The translations under genes and the position numbers were made by a program. Below, one piece after another: positions 19,396 to 27,181 of a DNA stretch of 57,653 bases. The notes beneath the pieces were generated by a model. The model was given only the letters and a program-made list of their open reading frames with translations, was not told where the DNA came from and did no database searches. Numbering within the stretch: the first letter of the stretch is position 1; every line of letters begins with the position of its first letter. This stretch comes from Streptomyces sioyaensis (lineage in GTDB: Bacteria > Actinomycetota > Actinomycetes > Streptomycetales > Streptomycetaceae): NCBI RefSeq assembly GCF_004122735.1, contig NZ_SDIF01000038.1:1-57653 (forward strand), given 5' to 3'.

Positions 19396-20823
19396 ATGCG
19401 CCGTTCCAAAATCGTCTGCACCCTGGGCCCCGCCGTCGACTCCTACGAGAAGCTGAAGACGCTGATCGAGGCCGGCATGAACGTGGCCCGTTTCAATATG
19501 AGCCACGGGACCCAGCCGGAGCACGAGGAGCGGTATCACCGCCTCCGAAAGGCCTGCGAGGAGACCGGCCGCGCGGTCGGCGTGCTGGCCGACCTCCAGG
19601 GCCCCAAGATCCGCCTGGAGACCTTCGCCGACGGCCCCGTGGAGCTGGTGCGCGGGGACGAGTTCGTCATCACCACCGAGGACGTCCCCGGCGACAAGAC
19701 CATCTGCGGCACCACCTACAAGGGCCTGCCCGGCGACGTGTCCAAGGGCGACCCGGTCCTGATCAACGACGGCAACGTCGCGCTCCAGGTCATCGAGGTC
19801 GACGGCCCGCGGGTGCGGACCATCGTCATCGAGGGCGGAGTCATCTCCGACCACAAGGGCATCAACCTCCCCGGTGCCGCGGTGAACGTCCCCGCGCTGT
19901 CCCAGAAGGACATCGAGGACCTGAAGTTCGCCCTGCGGATGGGCTGCGACATGGTCGCGCTGTCCTTCGTCCGGGACGCCAAGGACGTCCAGGACGTGCA
20001 CCGCGTCATGGACGAGGTGGGCCGCCGGGTCCCGGTCATCGCCAAGGTCGAGAAGCCGCAGGCGGTGGCCAACATGGAGGAGGTCGTGATGGCCTTCGAC
20101 GCCGTCATGGTCGCCCGCGGCGACCTGGCGGTGGAGTACCCGCTGGAGAAGGTCCCGATGGTGCAGAAGCGGCTCATCGAGCTGTGCCGCCGCAACGCCA
20201 AGCCGGTGATCGTGGCGACCCAGATGATGGAGTCGATGATCACCAACTCCCGGCCGACCCGCGCCGAGGCCTCCGACGTCGCCAACGCCATCCTCGACGG
20301 CGCCGACGCGGTGATGCTCTCCGCGGAGTCCTCGGTCGGCCAGTACCCCATCGAGACCGTCAAGACCATGTCGAAGATCGTCGAGGCGGCCGAGCAGGAG
20401 CTGCTCTCCAAGGGCCTGCAGCCGCTGGTGCCCGGCAAGAAGCCGCGCACGCAGGGCGGTGCGGTGGCCCGTGCGGCCTGCGAGATGGCCGACTTCCTCG
20501 ACGGCAAGGCGCTGGTGGCCTTCACCAAGTCCGGTGACACCGCCCGCCGGCTCTCCCGCTACCGCGCGTCCCAGCCGATCCTGGCCTTCACCACCGAAGC
20601 CTCCACCCGCAACCAGCTCACGCTGAGCTGGGGCGTCGACAGCTTCGTCGTGCAGCACGTCGACAACACCGACGCGATGGTCGACCTGGTGGACGCCGAG
20701 CTGCTCAAGCTCCAGCGCTACAGCAAGGGCGACACCATGCTGATCACCGCCGGTTCGCCCCCCGGCGTTCCCGGCACCACCAACATGGTCCGGGTGCACC
20801 ACCTCGGCGGCCAGCAGGCCTGA
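19396..20823 (+). CDS. pyk: pyruvate kinase
   Basis: Converts phosphoenolpyruvate and ADP to pyruvate and ATP. The start is the ATG at 19396 (MRRSKIVCTLGPA), which places the conserved KIVCTLGPA at the N-terminus as in the family. Other motifs are RFNMSHG, the active-site AKVEKPQA and ARGDLAVE, ATQMMESM, and the C-terminal allosteric domain with FTKSGDTARRLSRYR. The 475-residue length is normal. It is the last gene of the pta-ackA-pyk run and is followed by a strong terminator. Streptomyces have two pyk genes; which paralogue this is follows only from gene order. Confidence 0.96.
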   Translation: MRRSKIVCTLGPAVDSYEKLKTLIEAGMNVARFNMSHGTQPEHEERYHRLRKACEETGRAVGVLADLQGPKIRLETFADGPVELVRGDEFVITTEDVPGDKTICGTTYKGLPGDVSKGDPVLINDGNVALQVIEVDGPRVRTIVIEGGVISDHKGINLPGAAVNVPALSQKDIEDLKFALRMGCDMVALSFVRDAKDVQDVHRVMDEVGRRVPVIAKVEKPQAVANMEEVVMAFDAVMVARGDLAVEYPLEKVPMVQKRLIELCRRNAKPVIVATQMMESMITNSRPTRAEASDVANAILDGADAVMLSAESSVGQYPIETVKTMSKIVEAAEQELLSKGLQPLVPGKKPRTQGGAVARAACEMADFLDGKALVAFTKSGDTARRLSRYRASQPILAFTTEASTRNQLTLSWGVDSFVVQHVDNTDAMVDLVDAELLKLQRYSKGDTMLITAGSPPGVPGTTNMVRVHHLGGQQA

Positions 20824-20835
20824 GTCCGGCGCGCG

Positions 20836-20886
20836 AAAACGGCGGTGGGCCGCCCCCTGGGGGAGGGGGCGGCCCACCGCCGTTTT
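20836..20886 (+). terminator. bidirectional terminator after pyk
   Basis: Perfect 22-bp arms (20836-20857 and 20865-20886) around a 7-base loop. The stem begins AAAACGG and ends CCGTTTT, giving a T run on either strand. It separates pyk from the convergent exported-protein gene. Confidence 0.93.
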
Positions 20887-20924
20887 CTGCGGCTCCCGAA
20901 CGGGTCGGTGGCCCGGGTCGTTCC

Positions 20925-22229
20925 TCAGCCGGTCATGAACTGGTGCAGACCCGGGACGTGGAGGTTGCCGCCGAACTGGCCCGCCTGGTCGATCTTCACC
21001 TTGGTGAAGTACGCGAACGGGACGTTGAGCGGCGGCGGGTGCTCGGGGTCGAAGACGATCGGGATCAACCCGAAGAGGTTGCCCTGCAGCCGCTCGGTGT
21101 ACATCGTCACCTTGCCGCCGCGGATCGTGGACGTGGACCCCTGGGACGCCTGGACGTGGTACTTCTTCCCGGACGCCTTGTCATCGACGGTCTGATGCAG
21201 ATCACCGATGTCGACGCTGTCGGCGGTGAACTTCAGGGCCTGCTTGGTGTGGCCGTTCTGCGTCTGGACGTTGACGACGCCTTCGTAGTTCAGACCGCGC
21301 AGGGTGAGCGCGCTGGACTCCAGGTGCCAGGGGTCGTCGGGCAGGGTGACGGGGGTCTGCTCGTCCTTGCCCTTCTGCTTGTTCTCGACGACGCACGGGA
21401 AGGACTTCTTGCCGCTGGAGTCCTTGCCGTCGAGGCCGCCGCCGGGCAGGGCGTTGTCCGCCGCACCCACGGCGCCGTGGACGGTGTCGTTGACCGTCTT
21501 CGAGCCGTTCTTGAGGCTGTCACCGGCCTTGCCGGCGCCGTCCTTGAGACCGCCGACCGTGTCCGTGACCGGCTTGGTGGCCTTCTCCAGGGCGGACCCG
21601 GAGTCGGTGGACGCGGAGTCCTTGGAGGCCGACGGCGAGGGACTCGGCGTGGCCGACGCGGACGTCGAAGGGCTCGGCGAGGCGGCGGAGTCGTCGGACT
21701 TGTCGCCGCCCAGCAGACCGCCGAGCGCATCGCCGATGCCGCCGAGCACACCGCCGTCCTTGTTGTCCTCGGAGGGCGAGGGCGACGGGGTCGCCGAACC
21801 CGAGGGCTCGCTGCTCTCCTTGGAGGCGGACGGCGCGGGCGCGGGCTTGCTCTCCGCGTCCTTGCCGGCCGACGACGAAGGTGCGGCGGACGGCTCGGCA
21901 CTGGGCTTGTCGGACGGCTTGGTGCCGCCCTTCGTGCCCGTGTCGTCCTTCGCACCGTCCTTGGCCTTGGCGTCCTTCTGGCCGGCCTTGTCCGGTGCGG
22001 TGACGCAAGGACCGTCCTTGAAGGGGCTCTTGGGCGCCGGCTTCGCTATTGCCATCTGGGGCGTCAGCCCCATGCCCATCAGCACCGCGGACGGCATGGC
22101 GGCGATGGCTATCGCCTTGCCCGCGGGCACGTGGAGCCGCGTCAGCAAAGGCTTCCTGGGGGCCGCGTGTCGCGGCCCGCCTCTCGCCCCGGCAGCTGCG
22201 CTCTCCGCGTGCAGCTCGTCACCCGGCAC
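20925..22229 (-). CDS. exported low-complexity protein of the DUF6114/DUF6230 cassette
   Basis: Function unknown. The start is the GTG at 22229, preceded on its strand by GGGAGG; it overlaps the DUF6114 gene end by 11 bases. A hydrophobic signal-like segment is at about residues 38-60 (AIAIAAMPSAVLMGMGL). Residues about 75-270 are a Ser/Pro/Lys/Asp/Gly low-complexity stretch (repeats such as SPSPS, PAPAPSASKES). The C-terminal 150 residues look folded, with beta-rich segments (LRGLNYEGVVNVQTQNGH, IRGGKVTMYTERLQG) and one Cys in FPCVV. The layout suggests a wall-crossing linker holding a small surface domain. Confidence 0.8.
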   Translation of the reverse strand: MPGDELHAESAAAGARGGPRHAAPRKPLLTRLHVPAGKAIAIAAMPSAVLMGMGLTPQMAIAKPAPKSPFKDGPCVTAPDKAGQKDAKAKDGAKDDTGTKGGTKPSDKPSAEPSAAPSSSAGKDAESKPAPAPSASKESSEPSGSATPSPSPSEDNKDGGVLGGIGDALGGLLGGDKSDDSAASPSPSTSASATPSPSPSASKDSASTDSGSALEKATKPVTDTVGGLKDGAGKAGDSLKNGSKTVNDTVHGAVGAADNALPGGGLDGKDSSGKKSFPCVVENKQKGKDEQTPVTLPDDPWHLESSALTLRGLNYEGVVNVQTQNGHTKQALKFTADSVDIGDLHQTVDDKASGKKYHVQASQGSTSTIRGGKVTMYTERLQGNLFGLIPIVFDPEHPPPLNVPFAYFTKVKIDQAGQFGGNLHVPGLHQFMTG

Positions 22230-22782
22230 AGTGCCTCCCGTTCGTTCCGTTGGTCGGGCTGGTTCCTGACAGGTCGTCCAGCCCCTTGCCCAACCCGGGA
22301 CCGGCGACCGGCGCGGGGTGCGTGGCGACCACGGGTCCGGCAACCGTCCTGGCGGCCGGATCGTCGTCGTCCTCGCTGCGAGCGGCCTTGCCCGGCGCCC
22401 AGGAGACACCCAGCGCACCGCCGATCAGCCCCAGAAGGAAGCCGATCAGGAAGGCGCCGAAGTTCGAGACGACCAGGGAGACCAGGGAGAGCAGAATCGC
22501 CGCCACCCCCGCGAAGACGCGGGAGGCCGGCTGAAACCACATGGTGAGACCGAGCACGACCAGCAGTACGCCGATGATCAGCGAGCCGGCGCCGGCGGTG
22601 GTCGCCATGCGGACGGTCAGGGAACCGATCGTGAGATTCGCGTAAGGGATGTACATGATCGGGATGCCGGCCAGCAGGGTCAGCATTCCGCCCCAGAACG
22701 GGCGGTGTCCGCGCCACTCCCGGAACGAAAGCCGCTTGCGGCCGATGGTCTCGATCAGCCGTGGTCGCGTTTCGGCGCTCAT
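22219..22782 (-). CDS. DUF6114 membrane protein
   Basis: Small integral membrane protein of 187 residues with four hydrophobic segments (about 33-52, 55-80, 85-102, 104-128). A cytoplasmic tail rich in Asp/Ala/Pro follows, ending near GLDDLSGTSPTNGTNG. The start is the ATG at 22780-22782 with GAGGAGC upstream. It sits between the DUF6230 gene and the low-complexity exported protein, all on one strand, an association I know from Streptomyces genomes. No function is known; a membrane anchor or partner for the two exported neighbours is plausible. Confidence 0.82.
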   Translation of the reverse strand: MSAETRPRLIETIGRKRLSFREWRGHRPFWGGMLTLLAGIPIMYIPYANLTIGSLTVRMATTAGAGSLIIGVLLVVLGLTMWFQPASRVFAGVAAILLSLVSLVVSNFGAFLIGFLLGLIGGALGVSWAPGKAARSEDDDDPAARTVAGPVVATHPAPVAGPGLGKGLDDLSGTSPTNGTNGRHCAG

Positions 22783-22850
22783 GTCGTACAGCTCCTCGGG
22801 ACTGGCAAATCGGTGGTTCTGTGCTGGAGTGTTCTACTTGGCACTACCCG

Positions 22851-22895
22851 GCGTACGGGCACGGGGAACGGCATTGCTCCCCCGCGCCCGTACGC
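22851..22895 (-). terminator. hairpin between the DUF6230 and DUF6114 genes
   Basis: GCGTACGGGC (22851-22860) and GCCCGTACGC (22886-22895) pair perfectly, extended by GGGG/CCCC, 8 bases past the DUF6230 stop. It probably attenuates read-through into DUF6114 or protects the DUF6230 message 3' end. Confidence 0.6.
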
Positions 22896-22903
22896 TCAGT
22901 GCG

Positions 22904-23521
22904 TCAGTAGCACTCGCTCTTGCCCTTGGCGACGCTCATCTTCAGGCCGCTGAGCTTGAACGTGCCGGCCGTCGTGGCCCAGGCCTGCTGCTTGACGTGG
23001 GTCAGCGTGGCCGACTCGGCCTGCTGGGCGAACGAGCCCGGGTCGGCCTTGTCGCCCTTGTGCATCCCCGGGCCCTTGGTCGTCGATCCCGCAGCAACAC
23101 CGATGTCGATGTTGTTGAAGGTCGCGTCCGCGGACAGCTGGTCGAGGTCGATGTAGAGGTTCTTCGCCTCGACGGGCGTGTCACCGCCACCGGCCGACAG
23201 CTTCATCGACACATCGCCGAAGACCGGGACCGGAACGACCACCGACTGGCACAGGTTCCTGATCTTGGCGTTCGAGAACCCCGAGACCGCCACCGGGACC
23301 TGCTTGCCGCCCTTCTGGGCGTCAATGGCTCCGTACTGAACAAATCCGGTGCCGTCCAGCCGGTCTGTAGCGACCTTGAACTGCTGTCCGGACACGCTGA
23401 ACGATGCCGCGAGCGCACCCTGCGAGAGGGCGACACCGATCGCGGCGGTCGCCGCGACGCTCGGCACCATGACGACGGCGAACCGCTTCCATCTGGTCCC
23501 GCCACGAGCCAGGGACTCCAT
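22904..23521 (-). CDS. DUF6230 exported protein
   Basis: Conserved Streptomyces protein of unknown role, 205 residues. The start is the ATG at 23521, with GGAGGAAAG directly upstream. An N-terminal signal peptide (RWKRFAVVMVPSVAATAAIG ... LSQGALA) is followed by a beta-rich secreted domain (SFSVSGQQFKVATDRLDGTG, VPVFGDVSMKLSAGG). Only two Cys occur (NLC and the C-terminal SECY). First gene of a three-gene cassette with DUF6114. Some databases call relatives cholesterol esterase, for which I see no catalytic signature. Confidence 0.85.
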   Translation of the reverse strand: MESLARGGTRWKRFAVVMVPSVAATAAIGVALSQGALAASFSVSGQQFKVATDRLDGTGFVQYGAIDAQKGGKQVPVAVSGFSNAKIRNLCQSVVVPVPVFGDVSMKLSAGGGDTPVEAKNLYIDLDQLSADATFNNIDIGVAAGSTTKGPGMHKGDKADPGSFAQQAESATLTHVKQQAWATTAGTFKLSGLKMSVAKGKSECY

Positions 23522-24024
23522 GACTTTCCTCCTTCTCGGACGTACATCTCCGGTACCTGCCACCTCCGTTGAGGCGCGGTACCTGGGATGGGAGAAGTGC
23601 TACGTCCTCGGGAAGGAGAGCGCCCGTTCTCGGAGGCACATCGTGTTCCGAATACCGGCGATCACCCCCGAGCGACAACCACTGGCCACGCTCTCGCGCA
23701 ACCTCACTGGACAGGCCCTGCCGGATGGGGCAGAGACCCCCCTGTCCACGGCCGGCGCCACTGCCGCCGACCACTCGGTGGGGACCCAAGTACCCCGCGG
23801 CACCAACCGGATGCCGGGCTGCGGGAATGGACCGAGCGTGGCCGATCGTGGTCCATTCACGGCCGCCGCACAAGGGGCTCGTTACTTGCGGGTAACGGCC
23901 CGATAAACACGCTTCGACGGACCGAGATCAACTGGACACACACGGTGGTTGCTCACCGCAAGGGGACAAGAGTCAATTGCGGACAGACCGCCGCAAGAGG
24001 ATGGTTGAGGCTTACTCCAAGTAA
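23522..24024. promoter_or_regulatory. long gene-free upstream region of the DUF6230 cassette
   Basis: About 500 bases, less GC-rich than its surroundings, with no credible frame. It holds CGGTACCTG twice (23551-23559, 23577-23585), the inverted repeat CGTTAC-N6-GTAACG (23880-23897) and TTACT-N3-AGTAA (24012-24024). It probably contains the cassette promoter and operator sites; a small RNA cannot be excluded. Confidence 0.4.
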
Positions 24025-24066
24025 CAGCGGCCACGTTTACCAAGTTTTGGTAAAACGTGGCCGCTG
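24025..24066 (-). terminator. long hairpin downstream of the thioredoxin-TPR gene
   Basis: CAGCGGCCACGTTTACC (24025-24041) pairs with GGTAAAACGTGGCCGCTG (24049-24066) with one bulged base and a 7-base loop. It starts 67 bases past the stop of the minus-strand thioredoxin gene. Confidence 0.75.
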
Positions 24067-24132
24067 CGTCGTTTGATCGGTCAACTCGCGGAGGGCGTAC
24101 TGGTCACAAGCGGGCGAGTCAGAAACAGCGGG

Positions 24133-25104
24133 TCAGAACAGCACCCGGGCCAGCGCGGTACGGGCCGCCGTCACCCGCGGATCCTCGGCGCCGATGACCT
24201 CGAACAGCTCCAGCAGCCGCAGCCGTGCGGCCTCCCGGTCGTCGCCCGCACTCCGCTTCACCGCGTCGACCAGCCGGCCGAAGGCGTCCTCGACATGGCC
24301 GCCGACCAGATCGAGGTCCGCGGCACGGATCTGCGCCGGCACGTCGGCCGGATTCTCCGCGGCCTCCTTGCGCACGGCCTGCGGGTCCAGATCCTGGACC
24401 CGGCGCAGGAGTTCGGCCTGCGCCAGACCGAGCTTGGCCTCCGGGTTGGCGGGGTCGTCGGAGAGCACGTTCTTGTAGGCCTGGATGGCGCCGCCCAGAT
24501 CGCCGGAGTCGAGCGCCTGGTTCGCGGCCTCCAGCACGGCGTCGTAGGGACCGGCCGGCACCGGGGCCTCGGCCTGCTCCTGCTCGTCCGCGGCCGACGG
24601 CTCGACGGGCGCCCCCACGATGCCGAACTGCTGCTCGGCGGCCTGCACCAGCTGGTCGAGCACCTGGCGGATCTGCGCCTCCGGGGCCGCGCCCTGGAAC
24701 AGCGGGATCGGCTGGCCCGCCACCACGGCGAACACCGCCGGGATGCCCTGCACCCCGAACTGCTGGAACAGCATCTGGTTGGCGTCGACGTCGATCTTGG
24801 CCAGCACGAACTTGCCGGCGTACTCCCCCGCGAGGCGCTCCAGCAGCGGACCCAGCTGCTTGCACGGCTCGCACCACTCGGCCCAGAAGTCGATGACGAC
24901 CGGGACCTCGGTGGAGCGCTGCAGGACGTCCTGCTGGAACCCCGCTTCGTCGACGTCGAACACCAGGCGGGCACCGCTCGCGGGCGCCTGGCCCGTACGG
25001 GCGGCCTCGGCACGTGCCTGCTCCGCCTTCTGCTTCGCTTCCCCGGCCGCCTTCAGCGCGGCGAGGTCGACGACTCCACTCATGGACATATTGCGTGGCT
25101 GCAT
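24133..25104 (-). CDS. thioredoxin-domain protein with C-terminal TPR region (CnoX/YbbN type)
   Basis: Cytosolic redox/chaperone-type protein of 323 residues. The ATG at 25104 has GGAGG about 7 bases upstream. An N-terminal Ala/Glu-rich helix (about 10-40) precedes the thioredoxin fold, with active site WCEPC (Cys78, Cys81) in place of the usual WCGPC. From about 175 to 323 come helical TPR-like repeats (YDAVLEAANQALDSGDLGGA, PANPEAKLGLAQAELLRRV). The architecture matches CnoX, a holdase linked to chaperonins; E. coli CnoX lacks an active CXXC whereas this one keeps both cysteines. No signal peptide. Confidence 0.88.
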   Translation of the reverse strand: MQPRNMSMSGVVDLAALKAAGEAKQKAEQARAEAARTGQAPASGARLVFDVDEAGFQQDVLQRSTEVPVVIDFWAEWCEPCKQLGPLLERLAGEYAGKFVLAKIDVDANQMLFQQFGVQGIPAVFAVVAGQPIPLFQGAAPEAQIRQVLDQLVQAAEQQFGIVGAPVEPSAADEQEQAEAPVPAGPYDAVLEAANQALDSGDLGGAIQAYKNVLSDDPANPEAKLGLAQAELLRRVQDLDPQAVRKEAAENPADVPAQIRAADLDLVGGHVEDAFGRLVDAVKRSAGDDREAARLRLLELFEVIGAEDPRVTAARTALARVLF

Positions 25105-25340
25105 GGGTCCATCCTCCCCCCTGGGCGGTCCGTTCCGAAAAGCGATCCGGAAAGCGATGCGGTCGGCGACGCGGAATCCCCGGTCCGGTATCGCCGCCGG
25201 ACCTTCCGCAGGGCACCGCATCCGCTCCGTACGCCCCGCCGGAATGCCGGCGCACGTCCTGGATCGCTGCCCGATTCGGCCCCGAGGAGGACCGGTTGCG
25301 GCCATGGGTCCCCACCCACAGCCAGTGGCTATCACTCTTT

Positions 25341-25357
25341 CGCTACGACCCGTAGCG
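25341..25357. promoter_or_regulatory. candidate TetR operator
   Basis: CGCTACG-ACC-CGTAGCG, perfect 7-bp arms with a 3-base centre, with TT and AA extending the symmetry after one mismatch (25338-25360). It lies in the spacer between the divergent thioredoxin-TPR and tetR genes, where an autoregulatory operator is expected. Confidence 0.6.
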
Positions 25358-25463
25358 TAACTCGCCGTCGACCCCGCGCCACAACCGGTTTCAGCCCTGC
25401 GTGAAGTGATCTCCCTCACGGCGGACGGCGCCCGGCCCCGTACTGCCCGGTATGGTCGCCCGC

Positions 25464-26117
25464 ATGCACGACTCCGCCAGCCCCCGCAAAGGCCGCACGG
25501 GCCGCCCGCGCAGCGCCGCGACCGATCACGCGATCCTCAGCGCGACCCGCGCCGCGCTGGTCGATCTGGGCTGGGGACGGCTCACCATGAGCGAGGTGGC
25601 GGCCCGCGCCGGGGTCGCCAAGACGACGCTCTACCGCCGCTGGGCCAACAAGAACGAGCTCGTCGTGGACGCCGTGGCGGTCCTCTTCGACGAGCTCGAA
25701 CTCCCCGACCGGGGCTCGCTGCGCTCCGATATCGAGGGCGTGGTGCTGCAGTTCGGCGCGCTGCTCGCGCGGCCGGAGACCAAGACGGCGCTGATGGCCG
25801 TGGTCGCCGAGTCCACCACCGACGAGGCGCTGCGCGAACGGATCCGCTCGGCGATCGTCGACCGCCAGAAGCGGCTGGTCTCGCTCGGCCGCTCCCGCGC
25901 CCAGACCCGTGGCGAGCTGCCGCCGGACACCGACGGCGAGGACGGCGCCCGGGCGGCGGCCCGCGCCATGGACCTGATCTTCGATGTGATCGCCGGGGCG
26001 ATCGTGCACCGCACCCTGGTCAGCGGCGAACCCGTGGACGCCGAGTGGGGCCGCGACTTCACCGCCCTCTTCCTGACCGGGCTGACCGGACTGGCCGGTC
26101 CCGACGGCCGGAGCTGA
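25464..26117 (+). CDS. TetR-family transcriptional regulator
   Basis: One-component repressor of 217 residues. The N-terminal HTH is GRLTMSEVAARAGVAKTTLYRRWANKNELV (split here: SEVAARAGVAKTTLYRRW is the recognition part), with a ligand domain typical of the TetR_C_11 group. Two starts compete: ATG 25452 and ATG 25464. The second is preferred because TATGGT (25451-25456) would place transcription at about 25464, giving a leaderless message, and because neither ATG has a ribosome site. The stop abuts a long hairpin. Its ligand and targets are unknown; the 25341 repeat is the best candidate site. Confidence 0.85.
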   Translation: MHDSASPRKGRTGRPRSAATDHAILSATRAALVDLGWGRLTMSEVAARAGVAKTTLYRRWANKNELVVDAVAVLFDELELPDRGSLRSDIEGVVLQFGALLARPETKTALMAVVAESTTDEALRERIRSAIVDRQKRLVSLGRSRAQTRGELPPDTDGEDGARAAARAMDLIFDVIAGAIVHRTLVSGEPVDAEWGRDFTALFLTGLTGLAGPDGRS

Positions 26118-26169
26118 CGCACCCGGGGCGGCCCGGTGTCCCCGGGAACACCGGGCCGCCCCGGGTGCG
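26118..26169. terminator. bidirectional hairpin between tetR and the epimerase gene
   Basis: Perfect 22-bp arms (26118-26139 and 26148-26169) with an 8-base loop. The left arm begins at the first base after the tetR stop and the right arm ends 4 bases before the convergent gene's stop, so both genes share it. Confidence 0.9.
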
Positions 26170-26173
26170 GTGG

Positions 26174-27181
26174 TCAGACCTGGTAGCGGTCCGCCGCGAA
26201 GAGGTGCACGTTCTCGGCCACCCACTCCGAGGTCCACTTCAGGCCCTGCTCCAGGGACACCTCCGGCCGCCACGAAGCCCATTCGCGCGCCCGGGAGTTG
26301 TCGGACAGCAGCCGCTCGACCTCACTGCCGGCGGGCCGCAGCCGCTCGGCGTCCACCACCACCTCGGCCTCCCGGCCCGAGGCCGCTATCAGCGCCTCGG
26401 CGAGCGCCCCGATGGAGATCTCCCGCCCGGTGCCGAGGTTGACGACCTCGCCCAGCGCCCGGTCGCAGTCGGCCAGCGCCAGGAACCCGGCGGCGGTGTC
26501 GGTGACGTAGGTGAAGTCGCGGGTCGGGGTGAGCGAGCCGAGCTTGATCTGCCGGGCGCCGGCGTGGAGTTGGGCCAGGATCGTGGGGATCACGGCCCGT
26601 GCGGACTGGCGGGGGCCGTAGGTGTTGAACGGCCGCACCACGGTCACCGGCAGCCCGAACGCGTGCCGGTGCGACAGCGCCATCATGTCCGCGCCGATCT
26701 TCGAGGCGGAGTACGGCGACTGCGGCTGCAGCGGGTGGTCCTCACCGATCGGCACGGTCAGTGCGGTCCCGTAGACCTCGCTCGTCGACGTGTGCACCAT
26801 CCGGCGCACCTCGTACCGCCGGCAGGCCTCCGCGACGTTCTCCGTGCCCACCACGTTCGTCTGCACGTACGCGCCCGGCGAGTCGTAGCTGTACGGGATC
26901 CCGATGAGCGCGGCGAGATGGAAGACGGTGTCGCAGCCCGCGACGGCGTCCATCACCCGGCCCGCGTCCCGGACGTCCCCCGCGATCATCTCGACCGGGG
27001 AGCCCGGCACCAGATAGCGCGCCAGATTTCCCTTTTCGGCGTACGGCTTGTAGTGGACGAAGGCGCGTACCTGGGCGCCGGCGTCCACCAGCATGTCGAC
27101 GAGGGCCGAGCCGATGAATCCCTCGGCCCCGGTGACCAGGACCTTGCGGCCGGCCCACTGCTGTGCGGTGTGGTTGCTCAT
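26174..27181 (-). CDS. NAD-dependent nucleotide-sugar epimerase/dehydratase (SDR)
   Basis: Extended short-chain dehydrogenase of 335 residues, acting on an NDP-sugar. The Rossmann glycine motif is GAEGFIGSALVDML (about 18-31). Catalytic residues are TSTSEVYG (about 128-135) and YSASK (about 154-158, Tyr and Lys). The NTYGPRQ segment near 190 fits GDP-mannose 4,6-dehydratase or dTDP/UDP-glucose dehydratase relatives. Its ATG overlaps the stop of the murG-like gene by 4 bases, so the two are made together and probably act on the same sugar pathway. The exact reaction cannot be read from sequence. Confidence 0.88.
   Translation of the reverse strand: MSNHTAQQWAGRKVLVTGAEGFIGSALVDMLVDAGAQVRAFVHYKPYAEKGNLARYLVPGSPVEMIAGDVRDAGRVMDAVAGCDTVFHLAALIGIPYSYDSPGAYVQTNVVGTENVAEACRRYEVRRMVHTSTSEVYGTALTVPIGEDHPLQPQSPYSASKIGADMMALSHRHAFGLPVTVVRPFNTYGPRQSARAVIPTILAQLHAGARQIKLGSLTPTRDFTYVTDTAAGFLALADCDRALGEVVNLGTGREISIGALAEALIAASGREAEVVVDAERLRPAGSEVERLLSDNSRAREWASWRPEVSLEQGLKWTSEWVAENVHLFAADRYQV

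Noticed and set aside
22904..23521. Cholesterol esterase, a name used for some relatives
   Set aside because: No serine-hydrolase GxSxG motif or catalytic triad is visible.
23588..24076. A 162-codon plus-strand frame in the long spacer before the DUF6230 gene
   Set aside because: Composition and codon positions are not Streptomyces-like, there is no ribosome site, and it runs through the thioredoxin-gene terminator hairpin.
26118..26169. Transposon end inverted repeats
   Set aside because: The arms are separated by 8 bases and sit exactly between two convergent stops, so they form a terminator.
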